DNA of 22,928 bases from Patescibacteria group bacterium (GTDB lineage: Bacteria; Patescibacteria; UBA1384; XYA2-FULL-43-10; 1-14-0-10-43-13), in assembly GCA_023484645.1 (NCBI GenBank), contig JAMCZZ010000017.1:1-22928 (forward strand), in the 5' to 3' direction. The position numbers and the translations under genes are program-made. The notes beneath the pieces are model-generated. The model ran no database searches and had not been told where the DNA came from. It saw only the letters and a program-made list of their open reading frames with translations. Every line of letters begins with the position of its first letter. Within the stretch, counting starts at the first letter, position 1. This document shows, one piece after another, positions 7,879 to 14,081 of this stretch.

Positions 7879-8772
7879 TTAGTATTGATAATCTGATATC
7901 AACTCTCCTTTTTCATTATATAAAAATGCGTGGTCTGTAGAATTATTCCAAACAGCATATTTTCTTTCCGGACATTCCCAATAAAGTTTTTCTTTTGAAT
8001 CTTGCCCGCAGCCGGAATAGATAAAAACGCTTTTTCCGGCATCAAGAGTGAATTCTTTAAAATGGTATTCGTTTGATGCAGAGCTGTCTTTTAAAAGCCA
8101 ATCTTTCATCGACGCTGAAACAGAGCAGCTGCTTTTTATTTCCACCCACTCCCCGTTTTTATTTTTATTATCGTCTCCAGGTGCATCTGCAGTTATTGAT
8201 GTTATCTTTACACATTTATTAGATTCTGAGCCTAAAACGCCACTTGGTTTGCCTTCGCATAAGCCCTCCCATAATTCCAAACATTTTTCCCGGGCAGATT
8301 TTTGCGCGTTAACAAACTCATCTTGATATTTAACATTGGGTTGTATGGTTTCGGAAACTCCCAACCCGTTTTTTACAATTTCAAGATTTACAAAAATATC
8401 GCCTGCATAAACATAAGCCAAAGTTCTTCCATATCTGTCCTTTGTCTGAACATCAAATTCCAGTTTAACTTCTTTATTTAAAACCAGACTTTTATTTAAT
8501 TCTGCCGCTTCTTTAGCATATGGCTGTCCTTTTTCAGGCGTGTTTATGCCAATATAACGAATCTTCTCGCCGGAACTAAGCTTAATCGTATCCCCATCCA
8601 AAACTTCTTCAACAGTTTCTTTTCCTGTTAAAGTCTTGTTTTTTTCTTTTTGATTTTTAATGCTAGGAGAAGATTTTGATATTTTTGGAGAATTTAAGCT
8701 TTTATTGGTTAAAATTCCTAAAATAATAAAAATTATTCCGGCTACCAGAAGAATAACATGCGTTCTTTTCAT
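7879..8772 (-). CDS. membrane-anchored thermonuclease (SNase) with lamin-tail domain
   Basis: A 297-residue extracytoplasmic nuclease. Residues 6-22 are a signal anchor, followed by a Ser/Lys-rich linker. Residues 53-175 are a staphylococcal nuclease domain: VLDGDT (Asp59, Asp61), Arg72 and Glu80 in IRYIGINTPE, and Arg116 in DRYGRTLAY, so all expected catalytic positions are present. Residues 187-297 are a lamin-tail (LTD) domain with GEWVEIKSS, LDAGKSVFIYSG and the final VWNNSTDHAFLYN. The pairing is common in bacteria with secreted nucleases. In a reduced organism it would fit scavenging of external DNA/RNA for nucleotides. It overlaps the upstream 111-aa membrane protein gene by four bases and meets the Nramp gene tail to tail with no spacer. 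Confidence 0.92.
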   Translation of the reverse strand: MKRTHVILLVAGIIFIILGILTNKSLNSPKISKSSPSIKNQKEKNKTLTGKETVEEVLDGDTIKLSSGEKIRYIGINTPEKGQPYAKEAAELNKSLVLNKEVKLEFDVQTKDRYGRTLAYVYAGDIFVNLEIVKNGLGVSETIQPNVKYQDEFVNAQKSAREKCLELWEGLCEGKPSGVLGSESNKCVKITSITADAPGDDNKNKNGEWVEIKSSCSVSASMKDWLLKDSSASNEYHFKEFTLDAGKSVFIYSGCGQDSKEKLYWECPERKYAVWNNSTDHAFLYNEKGELISDYQY

Positions 8773-9104
8773 CCCGAAAGAGGATAAATTATTTTAAAGC
8801 GATCTTTAAAAGATAATCCTTGCAATATACTTCCCAAAATAAATCCATGCAAAAATTTATACCTTAGCAAATGCCTTTTTCTGATAAGTATTGGAAGATA
8901 AAAAACCATAAGGATAAACCAGTGATGAAAATGATAGGATTTATTTTTTCTGACAATTCTTATGTTTGGAGAAAAATGAAAATTTTTAAAATTCTTCTGC
9001 GGCATCTTCCTTTTAACTTTCGATTTTGGATTAGAAATAAGCCAGAAAAAAGAAAACCCAAGACCTACACCGGTCAATAATTTAGAATATGATCTTTTTC
9101 CCAT
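8769..9104 (-). CDS. small membrane protein with HFHHW motif, function unknown
   Basis: A 111-residue, very basic protein. A hydrophobic stretch lies at about 9-24, a charged Lys/Arg-rich region at 27-56, then YHFHHWFILMVFYLPILI (57-74) and a C-terminal hydrophobic segment GFILGSILQGLSF (87-99). The cluster H58, H60, H61 beside a membrane segment could bind a metal or a lipid phosphate, but I do not recognise a characterised family. It is the first gene of a two-gene operon with the anchored nuclease (four-base ATGA-type overlap). Its ATG is exactly six bases after TAGAAT, so the mRNA would be leaderless. Confidence 0.7.
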   Translation of the reverse strand: MGKRSYSKLLTGVGLGFSFFWLISNPKSKVKRKMPQKNFKNFHFSPNIRIVRKNKSYHFHHWFILMVFYLPILIRKRHLLRYKFLHGFILGSILQGLSFKDRFKIIYPLSG

Positions 9105-9110
9105 AGAGCA

Positions 9111-9116
9111 ATTCTA
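9111..9116 (-). promoter_or_regulatory. -10 box of the HFHHW-nuclease operon
   Basis: Minus-strand TAGAAT, six bases (TGCTCT) before the ATG at 9104. No clear -35 was found. Confidence 0.4.
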
Positions 9117-9159
9117 CTCCAATTCAACATTGAACTCAACTTTCTCTTCTGAAGCTGGA

Positions 9160-9170
9160 TATGATAAAAT
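9160..9170 (+). promoter_or_regulatory. -10 region of the tRNA-Gln transcript
   Basis: TATGATAAAAT contains overlapping -10 candidates, TATGAT (9160-9165) and TAAAAT (9165-9170), ending 10 bases before the mature tRNA 5' end. The -35 is unclear. Confidence 0.4.
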
Positions 9171-9180
9171 AGAAAGATAT

Positions 9181-9251
9181 TCCGGGATCATCTAATGGTA
9201 GGATAGTGGACTCTGAATCCATTCATCTACGTTCGAATCGTAGTCCCGGAA
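9181..9251 (+). tRNA. tRNA-Gln (anticodon CUG)
   Basis: A full cloverleaf. The acceptor stem is TCCGGGA paired with TCCCGGA (9244-9250), with discriminator A at 9251. The D-loop holds AATGGTA. The anticodon stem GTGGA/TCCAT encloses the loop CTCTGAA with anticodon CTG at 9213-9215. The variable loop is four bases and the T arm is CTACG-TTCGAAT-CGTAG. The U1-A72 first pair is typical of bacterial tRNA-Gln. No CCA is encoded. There is no intron. Confidence 0.96.
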
Positions 9252-9280
9252 CAGAACTAAAAGGGAGGAGGTGGAAAGCA

Positions 9281-9454
9281 ATGAGTAAAAATGCAGGAGC
9301 AAGTAGTGCTATTTATGGCTTAGGATTTATTGGCGCAGTTGTCTATTATCTTCAGCATGCAACCAATTTTTGGGGAGGTGTACTTGGTATTTTAAAAGCT
9401 ATTGTCTGGCCGGCATTAGTGGTATATAACTTGCTCGGTTTTTTAAAAATGTAG
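9281..9454 (+). CDS. 57-aa conserved two-helix membrane protein
   Basis: Encodes a 57-residue protein starting MSKNAGASSAIYGLGFIG. The ATG at 9281 is set by a strong ribosome site GGGAGGAGG (9263-9271). A longer frame running back into the tRNA cannot be the real start. Residues about 10-27 and 32-54 are hydrophobic, the second containing the pattern FWGGVLGILKAIVWPALVVY. Similar tiny proteins with this AIVWPA-type motif are familiar from many bacteria, but no function is known to me. It lies 29 bases after the tRNA, so it is probably on the same primary transcript and released when the tRNA 3' end is processed. Confidence 0.85.
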   Translation: MSKNAGASSAIYGLGFIGAVVYYLQHATNFWGGVLGILKAIVWPALVVYNLLGFLKM

Positions 9455-9466
9455 ATTTTTTACCTC

Positions 9467-9497
9467 TTGACATTCCAGTAACTGGAAGGTGTATATT
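9467..9497 (+). promoter_or_regulatory. MerR-type promoter/operator of merR
   Basis: -35 TTGACA at 9467-9472, a 19-base spacer, and -10 TATATT at 9492-9497. The long spacer carries a perfect 15-base dyad, TTCCAGT-A-ACTGGAA (9473-9487). This is the classical MerR architecture, where the activator twists an over-long spacer. It points to autoregulation and to induction of whatever is co-transcribed. The -10 ends six bases before the ATG at 9504. Confidence 0.9.
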
Positions 9498-9503
9498 CTC
9501 TTT

Positions 9504-9890
9504 ATGAATAATAAGTTAACTATTGGTCAAGTTGCAAAAAGAGTAAGCATATCCGCAAAAACAATCAGGTATTACGATGAAGTAGGGCTTCTTACCTCTT
9601 TAAAAAGGGAAGAAAATAAATATAGAGTTTTTTCTAAGGAAGACGTCCAACGTCTTTATATGATAAAGAAAACAAGATCGCTTGGAATACCTGTAAAAGA
9701 AATAAAAGAAATACTTTCAAAATGCATGGAAAAAGACTGCACAAATGCAGAAACATATGTTAAAAATCAGTTGCCTAAATATATTTATTCTATTGACAAA
9801 AAAATTGAGGAATTAAAAGAACTAAAAAAGCAGTTGACCTTAATAAAAAACGATATCATTCAAAACAAAATACCTAAGTTTGGTGAATAA
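9504..9890 (+). CDS. MerR-family transcriptional regulator
   Basis: A 128-residue dimeric regulator. Residues 5-30 (LTIGQVAKRVSISAKTIRYY) are the winged HTH; a long dimerisation helix follows from about 85 to 118. Cys74 and Cys79 flank the effector loop (KCMEKDC). Cys79 matches the position of the sensor Cys that comes from the partner subunit in MerR/ZntR-type proteins. The usual C-terminal metal-binding loop with further Cys residues is absent; the protein ends LTLIKNDIIQNKIPKFGE. A thiol-reactive compound or soft metal is possible, not proven. A GTG at 9489 is rejected as start because it lies upstream of the -10. Start at 9504 implies leaderless mRNA. Confidence 0.93.
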   Translation: MNNKLTIGQVAKRVSISAKTIRYYDEVGLLTSLKREENKYRVFSKEDVQRLYMIKKTRSLGIPVKEIKEILSKCMEKDCTNAETYVKNQLPKYIYSIDKKIEELKELKKQLTLIKNDIIQNKIPKFGE

Positions 9891-9894
9891 AGAT

Positions 9895-9903
9895 AGGAGG
9901 TGA
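9895..9903 (+). promoter_or_regulatory. near-perfect Shine-Dalgarno for the MGGSCC mini-ORF
   Basis: AGGAGGTGA, a full match to the anti-SD, lies five bases after the merR stop and six bases before the ATG at 9910. It is the best ribosome site seen in the window. Confidence 0.7.
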
Positions 9904-9909
9904 ATATTC

Positions 9910-9930
9910 ATGGGAGGAAGCTGTTGCTAA
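9910..9930 (+). CDS. six-codon mini-ORF encoding MGGSCC (candidate micropeptide)
   Basis: ATG GGA GGA AGC TGT TGC TAA, 20 bases after the merR stop and preceded by an ideal ribosome site. It would be the second and only other cistron of the MerR-controlled transcript before a long hairpin. The product ends in two adjacent cysteines, which could bind a soft metal or arsenite. Alternatively it works as a leader ORF that senses cysteine-tRNA, or it is the stub of a lost gene. No continuation in another frame is visible, and no known family matches. Confidence 0.4.
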   Translation: MGGSCC

Positions 9931-9936
9931 ATAAAA

Positions 9937-9967
9937 TTTGTATCATCCAGCTAGCGGATGATACAGA
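9937..9967 (+). other. long stem-loop after the merR/MGGSCC unit
   Basis: GTATCATCC (9940-9948) pairs with GGATGATAC (9956-9964) around loop AGCTAGC. The stem extends outward by T-A, a T-G wobble and T-A, giving about 12 pairs. Neither strand has a clean T tract after it, so it is not a standard intrinsic terminator. It may still end or stabilise the transcript, or be an attenuator. Confidence 0.6.
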
Positions 9968-9977
9968 AAGTAAAAAT

Positions 9978-10007
9978 TTGAGATTTTGGCCTCAATTCTG
10001 CTATAAT
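9978..10007 (+). promoter_or_regulatory. promoter of the small alpha/beta hydrolase
   Basis: TTGAGA at 9978-9983, an 18-base spacer, and TATAAT at 10002-10007, nine bases before the ATG at 10017. The leader would be about three bases. Confidence 0.6.
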
Positions 10008-10016
10008 ACCTCTCCT

Positions 10017-10607
10017 ATGACTAGAAGACCCATATTTATTATTCCAGGATATAAGCATAAACCTAAAAATAAAGCCTATAAAGAGATTGCTAGGATACTT
10101 AAGAACGAAGGATACAACCCTGTTCCTGTTAATATCCCCTGGCAAAAAAGAACTATTTCCCAAAATACTGAATATTTCTTAAAAAGATATAAAAAAATAA
10201 ATTCCAGAAAAAAATATATACTTGGATTTTCTTTTGGTGCAATGATTGCATTTATTGCATCAACAAAAGTAAATGTTTCGGGGCTCATACTTTGTTCACT
10301 GTCTCCTTACTTTAAAGAAGATCTGTCTTATTTAAACGAAAGCTGGGAATCCCCTATTATGATAAAACGATATGAAGATTTTTCCAGTTTAGAATGTACA
10401 AACTTATCGACAATGACAAAAGCAAAACAAATTAGTATGTTGTATGGAGCAAAAGAAGAGAAATTATTAATAAAACGCGCAAGACGAGCCTACAATCAAA
10501 TTACATCTAAAAACAAACATTTGATTCCGGTTTCAGAAGCAGGACATGATTTAGGAAATAAAAGATATCTATATGCAATTCACCAAATAGCAAAACAGCT
10601 AAATTAG
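10017..10607 (+). CDS. small alpha/beta-fold hydrolase
   Basis: A 196-residue cytosolic protein starting MTRRPIFIIPGYKHKPKNKAY. The 5' extension back to 9900 is rejected because it would include the mini-ORF region and a strong promoter. The IIPGY strand start, the nucleophile elbow GFSFGA (Ser about 81) and a late AGHDLG (His about 177) fit a compact serine hydrolase such as the RBBP9/YdeN-like or thioesterase-like groups. The third residue of the triad is not obvious (YGAKEE has Glu where Asp is usual). There is no signal peptide. Substrate unknown. It may be unrelated to the MerR unit, since it has its own promoter. Confidence 0.75.
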   Translation: MTRRPIFIIPGYKHKPKNKAYKEIARILKNEGYNPVPVNIPWQKRTISQNTEYFLKRYKKINSRKKYILGFSFGAMIAFIASTKVNVSGLILCSLSPYFKEDLSYLNESWESPIMIKRYEDFSSLECTNLSTMTKAKQISMLYGAKEEKLLIKRARRAYNQITSKNKHLIPVSEAGHDLGNKRYLYAIHQIAKQLN

Positions 10608-10637
10608 TTGACAAAAATAAAAATCTTCTGACATACT
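10608..10637 (+). promoter_or_regulatory. promoter of the methyltransferase gene
   Basis: TTGACA at 10608-10613 (partly within the hydrolase stop region), an 18-base spacer, and weak -10 CATACT at 10632-10637, six bases before the GTG at 10644. Confidence 0.45.
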
Positions 10638-10643
10638 GATACT

Positions 10644-11432
10644 GTGAAAGATTATTCCGCTATAAATAAGAAATGGTGGAACGACGTCACCTCTGTCCAT
10701 CTTCGTTCCAAGCTCTATGACCTTCCAGGATTTAAAAATGGGAAAAACAGTCTAGTGTCCATAGAACAGGAGGAATTAGGTTGCGTTAAAGACAAAAGCT
10801 TACTGCATCTTATGTGTCATTTCGGAATGGACACGCTTTCCTGGGCAAGACTTGGAGCAACAACAACAGGAGTTGATTTATCTGATAAAGCAATAAGGCT
10901 AGCTAGAAAATTAAGCAAAGAAGTTAAAACTCCCGCAACATTTATTTGTTCGGATATATATAAACTGCCGGATGTTTTGGATAAAAAATTTGACATTGTT
11001 TTTACATCTTATGGCGTGCTTTGTTGGGTACAAAATATAAAAAAATGGGCAAAAATAATTAACCATTTCCTTAACAAAGATGGGGTATTTTATATCTCCG
11101 AACTTCATCCTTTTACAAATATCTTAAGCTATGATTTTAAAATTTTTTACAAATATTTTGATAAAGGACCATATATAGACGACTCCGATGGTACGTATAC
11201 AGACTGGTCTGCTCGCGTGAAAGGTTTTACATATGAATGGAGTTATACCATTAGCGATGTAATAAATGCCTTAATTAAAGAAGGCTTAAAAATAGAATTT
11301 GTACACGAATTCCCTTTTAGCATGTATGACCAGTTTCCGGGGCTTATGGAACAAAACAAAAAAGGGCAATATGTTTTAAAAAACAAAAGAATCCAAATCC
11401 CCCTTTTATTCTCACTAAAAGCCACCAAATAA
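10644..11432 (+). CDS. class I SAM-dependent methyltransferase
   Basis: A 262-residue protein with a GTG start and no visible ribosome site; the predicted mRNA is leaderless. The N-terminal helix region NKKWWNDVTSVHLRSKLYDL is typical of a widespread, uncharacterised methyltransferase group. The SAM site is SLLHLMCHFGMDTLSWARLGATTTGVDLS, with CHFGMD replacing the usual GxGxG loop, and acidic Asp in GVDLS. The later SDIYKLP and FDIVFTSYGVLCWV are motifs II and IV-like, and a WAKIINHFLNKDGVFYISE region follows. The acceptor is unknown. No RNA- or DNA-specific domain is present, so a small molecule is most likely. Confidence 0.88.
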   Translation: MKDYSAINKKWWNDVTSVHLRSKLYDLPGFKNGKNSLVSIEQEELGCVKDKSLLHLMCHFGMDTLSWARLGATTTGVDLSDKAIRLARKLSKEVKTPATFICSDIYKLPDVLDKKFDIVFTSYGVLCWVQNIKKWAKIINHFLNKDGVFYISELHPFTNILSYDFKIFYKYFDKGPYIDDSDGTYTDWSARVKGFTYEWSYTISDVINALIKEGLKIEFVHEFPFSMYDQFPGLMEQNKKGQYVLKNKRIQIPLLFSLKATK

Positions 11433-11436
11433 TTTT

Positions 11437-11445
11437 TGATATAAT
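11437..11445 (+). promoter_or_regulatory. extended -10 promoter of the MFS gene
   Basis: TGATATAAT is an extended, consensus -10, six bases before the ATG at 11452. The same nine bases at the same distance occur before the S4 gene at 14706. Confidence 0.6.
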
Positions 11446-11451
11446 TTCATA

Positions 11452-12684
11452 ATGGTTAAAAAATTTCTTTCATCGGCAAACAATAGAATCGTCTTCATTT
11501 TGGTTACAATGTTTCTTAACTTTTTAGGTTTTAGTATTCTATTTCCTATTCTGCCGTTTATGGTCGGAAAATATGTTAAGAATCCTCATGAAATTGCCTT
11601 TTATGTCGGAACATTATTATCTGCCTATGCGCTTTGTCAATTTATTGCGGCACCCGGTCTTGGAGCATTATCGGATAGATTCGGTAGAAAACCAATTTTA
11701 CTTTTAAGTCTTTTTGGCTCGGTTGTCGGATATATTTTTCTTGGTATTGGCGGCGCATTATGGGTGTTATTTTTGGGAAGAATTATAGATGGACTAACCG
11801 GCGGAAACATAAGCACCATCTATGCCTATATGGCAGATATTACAAAGCCACAAGATAGAGGCAAATATTTCGGTATGCTTGGGGCGGCTGGCGGATTTGG
11901 CATGGTATTTGGACCTGTTATTGGAGGATTCGGCGGAACCATTCACTTATCTGTTCCCATATTTATTGCCGCCGGAATCACGTTTATAGATATGGTTTTT
12001 GGTTACTTTATATTACCGGAAAGTTTAGCAGCAGAACACAAAACAGTTAAGTTTGATTTTAAACATTTAAATCCATCCAGGCAGTTTGGCCATGTTTTAT
12101 CTATTAATATTTTAAAAAGGTTATTTTTGTCCGGTTTTATATTTTTTGTTGCCATAAATGCAATGTATGCGAACAACTCGGTATTTTTGAAGGATGTGTT
12201 CAACTGGGGTCCGTCCCAAATTGGAATTTTACTTTTTACAATAGGAATAGTAGATATTTTTACACAAGGGTTTTTGATAAGAAAACTTCTCCCCAAATTT
12301 GGCGATTTGAATGTTAATATATTGGGTCTATTGCTTACCTTTGTTGGATTTGTAATTGCGGCATCAAATGCAATTATTGTTTCTGCTGTTTTAATCTATG
12401 TCGGACTTATAATTATAAATATAGGAGACGGATTAGTTGAACCGTCATCAAGCAGTCTTATTTCAACTGCCGTTGGACCCAAGATGCAGGGAAGAGTTTC
12501 TGGAGCAAATCAGGGAATGCAGTCCGTTGCAAGGGTAATAGGGCCATTTTTATCTGCATGGATTTATAGATATTGGAAAGGTTTACCTTACGCTTCGGAA
12601 GCAATGCTTATAATTTTCGCTTTGGTAATACTACTAATATCTATTCCTATTATTAAATCCCACCGCCCCGAGGACTATTCTTAA
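11452..12684 (+). CDS. MFS drug-efflux-type transporter (DHA1 / TetA-like)
   Basis: A 410-residue, 12-helix proton-driven transporter. Motif A between helices 2 and 3 reads GALSDRFGRKPI. Motif C in helix 5, which marks antiporters, reads GAAGGFGMVFGPVIGG. An Arg in FLGRIIDGLTGGN (helix 4, motif B) is also present. The second half has GDGLVEPSSSSLIS and QGRVSGANQGMQSVARVIGP. Overall it is closest to the tetracycline/multidrug DHA1 exporters, but the substrate cannot be named. It has its own consensus extended -10 and would be leaderless. No drug-resistance claim is made. Confidence 0.93.
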   Translation: MVKKFLSSANNRIVFILVTMFLNFLGFSILFPILPFMVGKYVKNPHEIAFYVGTLLSAYALCQFIAAPGLGALSDRFGRKPILLLSLFGSVVGYIFLGIGGALWVLFLGRIIDGLTGGNISTIYAYMADITKPQDRGKYFGMLGAAGGFGMVFGPVIGGFGGTIHLSVPIFIAAGITFIDMVFGYFILPESLAAEHKTVKFDFKHLNPSRQFGHVLSINILKRLFLSGFIFFVAINAMYANNSVFLKDVFNWGPSQIGILLFTIGIVDIFTQGFLIRKLLPKFGDLNVNILGLLLTFVGFVIAASNAIIVSAVLIYVGLIIINIGDGLVEPSSSSLISTAVGPKMQGRVSGANQGMQSVARVIGPFLSAWIYRYWKGLPYASEAMLIIFALVILLISIPIIKSHRPEDYS

Positions 12685-12707
12685 AATATTCCTGCTAAAT
12701 TAAATCC

Positions 12708-12736
12708 TTGACAGTTATTAAATAATTATTTACTAT
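12708..12736 (+). promoter_or_regulatory. promoter of the surface-protein operon
   Basis: TTGACA at 12708-12713, a 17-base spacer, and TACTAT at 12731-12736, seven bases before the ATG at 12744. Confidence 0.55.
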
Positions 12737-12743
12737 ATTTTAT

Positions 12744-13238
12744 ATGGACAATTCTAGTTCCCAAAATACAGATACTCAAACTGTTCCTCAACAACCTGCT
12801 CCTCAGCAGCCGGTAAATCAGACTCCTCAGCCACCTCAAGCGCAGCCACCACAAGATACTCCTGTTCCACAACCGCCATTAAACCCTAATATTCCCAATC
12901 CTCAAAAAACAGTTAGCTTTGTTAATCCACCCCCTCAGTCGTCTAATAACTTCAAAGTTATTATTATTCTTGTTGGAATTTTCAGCCTTGCAATAATTGG
13001 CGCTCTTTTTTATATTAATTCAAAGACAAGTAAAATAGCAAAAGCGCCAAATACAATAAACACGGTTACAAATACTCCAACTCCCAGTCCAGAGGTAATT
13101 ACTCCAACCATAATCGACACTTCAAACGGACAACTGGACTCTGATGTTCAGGGCGTTGAATCAGATCTCAATAAAATAGATAATAATTTAAACAATGTAG
13201 ATACCGGATTAAACGATAGTCAAACAAATCTAAATTAG
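12744..13238 (+). CDS. single-pass membrane protein with Pro/Gln-rich head and helical tail
   Basis: A 164-residue, low-complexity protein. Residues 1-70 are Pro/Gln/Asn-rich (repeats of PQQPAPQQP and PQPPQAQPPQ type) and likely cytoplasmic and disordered. About 72-93 (VIIILVGIFSLAIIGALFYI) is the membrane helix. A Thr/Pro linker with TNTPTPSPEVITPT follows, then a helical tail DVQGVESDLNKIDNNLNNVD with regular spacing of Asp/Asn/Leu, suggesting a short coiled coil outside. It is one base ahead of the next gene, which encodes a secreted coiled-coil protein. Similar architecture is frequent in CPR genomes, but the function is unknown; a cell-surface or attachment role is inference. Confidence 0.8.
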   Translation: MDNSSSQNTDTQTVPQQPAPQQPVNQTPQPPQAQPPQDTPVPQPPLNPNIPNPQKTVSFVNPPPQSSNNFKVIIILVGIFSLAIIGALFYINSKTSKIAKAPNTINTVTNTPTPSPEVITPTIIDTSNGQLDSDVQGVESDLNKIDNNLNNVDTGLNDSQTNLN

Positions 13239-13239
13239 T

Positions 13240-14037
13240 ATGAAAAAAATATTAACAATTATAGCAATTTTAATTTTGTTTTTTGTTTTTACTCCTTCTT
13301 TAATTTTTGCAGAACAAAACTCTTCAGATAGTTCAATGCCTAAGTTCAGACAAGTAACCCCAGGCGCCAAAAGAGGGGATATACAAAATGACAAAGTGGC
13401 TAATTTAAAACAAAGAGCAGATACGGAAATAGAGAGAAGACTCACTTCCCTGCAAAATTTAATAACAAAAATTAACAATTTAAAAAGAATTTCCGGTGAT
13501 CAAAAATCTTCTCTAACAACACAGATTCAATCACAAATCACAGAGCTCACAAACCTTAGAACAAAAATAGATGCAGATTCGGACCTTGCAACTTTAAAAA
13601 CAGATGTTAAATCCATTGTCGGCTCTTATAGAATTTATGCATTATTTATGCCAAAAGTGCATATTTTAGCAACTGCAGATATTATTCTGGAAACGTCTGA
13701 TAAAACATCCGAACTTACCAATAAGCTGCAGTTAAGAATCGATCAGGCCAAGACAGAAGGCAAAGATGTTATAGTTATACAGGCATCTTTAGCCGACATG
13801 CAAGCAAAAATTGCAGACGCTAAAAAGCAAGCGCAAAGCGCAATTGATACTGTCACCCCGCTAACACCAGACGGCTTCCCGGGGAATAAAGCGACCTTGC
13901 AAAATGCCAGAAAGATGCTCCAGACAGGAAGAGAAGATTTACATGTAGCACGAACCGATGCACAAAAAATTATAAACGGATTAAAAACTTTTAAATCTTC
14001 CACTGGTACAAACACAGCCACATCTTCTTCTCAATAA
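13240..14037 (+). CDS. secreted coiled-coil protein, function unknown
   Basis: A 265-residue protein with a clear signal peptide: MKKILTIIAILILFFVFTP and a cleavage-like IFA-EQ at about 25. The mature part is mostly helical: 50-120 (LKQRADTEIERRLTSLQNLI and following heptads), a conserved-looking middle segment SYRIYALFMPKVHILATAD (about 128-146), then two more helices and a Ser/Thr-rich tail ending TNTATSSSQ. The start follows the previous stop by one base, so the two are coupled. No enzymatic motif is visible. It may form an extended periplasmic or surface rod together with the upstream protein. Confidence 0.85.
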   Translation: MKKILTIIAILILFFVFTPSLIFAEQNSSDSSMPKFRQVTPGAKRGDIQNDKVANLKQRADTEIERRLTSLQNLITKINNLKRISGDQKSSLTTQIQSQITELTNLRTKIDADSDLATLKTDVKSIVGSYRIYALFMPKVHILATADIILETSDKTSELTNKLQLRIDQAKTEGKDVIVIQASLADMQAKIADAKKQAQSAIDTVTPLTPDGFPGNKATLQNARKMLQTGREDLHVARTDAQKIINGLKTFKSSTGTNTATSSSQ

Positions 14038-14043
14038 ATAACC

Positions 14044-14072
14044 TTGATTCTTAGGACTTTTCATAATAAAAT
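14044..14072 (+). promoter_or_regulatory. promoter of the cyclase gene
   Basis: TTGATT at 14044-14049, a 17-base spacer, and TAAAAT at 14067-14072, nine bases before the ATG at 14082. Confidence 0.5.
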
Positions 14073-14081
14073 TATCCAAGT

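Noticed and set aside
9206..9280. Long N-terminal extension of the 57-aa protein starting inside the tRNA
   Set aside because: It would be translated from the anticodon region of tRNA-Gln. The strong ribosome site at 9263-9271 fixes the start at 9281.
9937..9967. Intrinsic terminator
   Set aside because: The stem is strong but neither strand has a T tract after it, so I list it only as a stem-loop.
9900..10016. 39-residue N-terminal extension of the small hydrolase
   Set aside because: The stretch includes the MGGSCC region, a hairpin and a TTGAGA-18-TATAAT promoter. The family-like start is MTRRPIFIIPGY at 10017.
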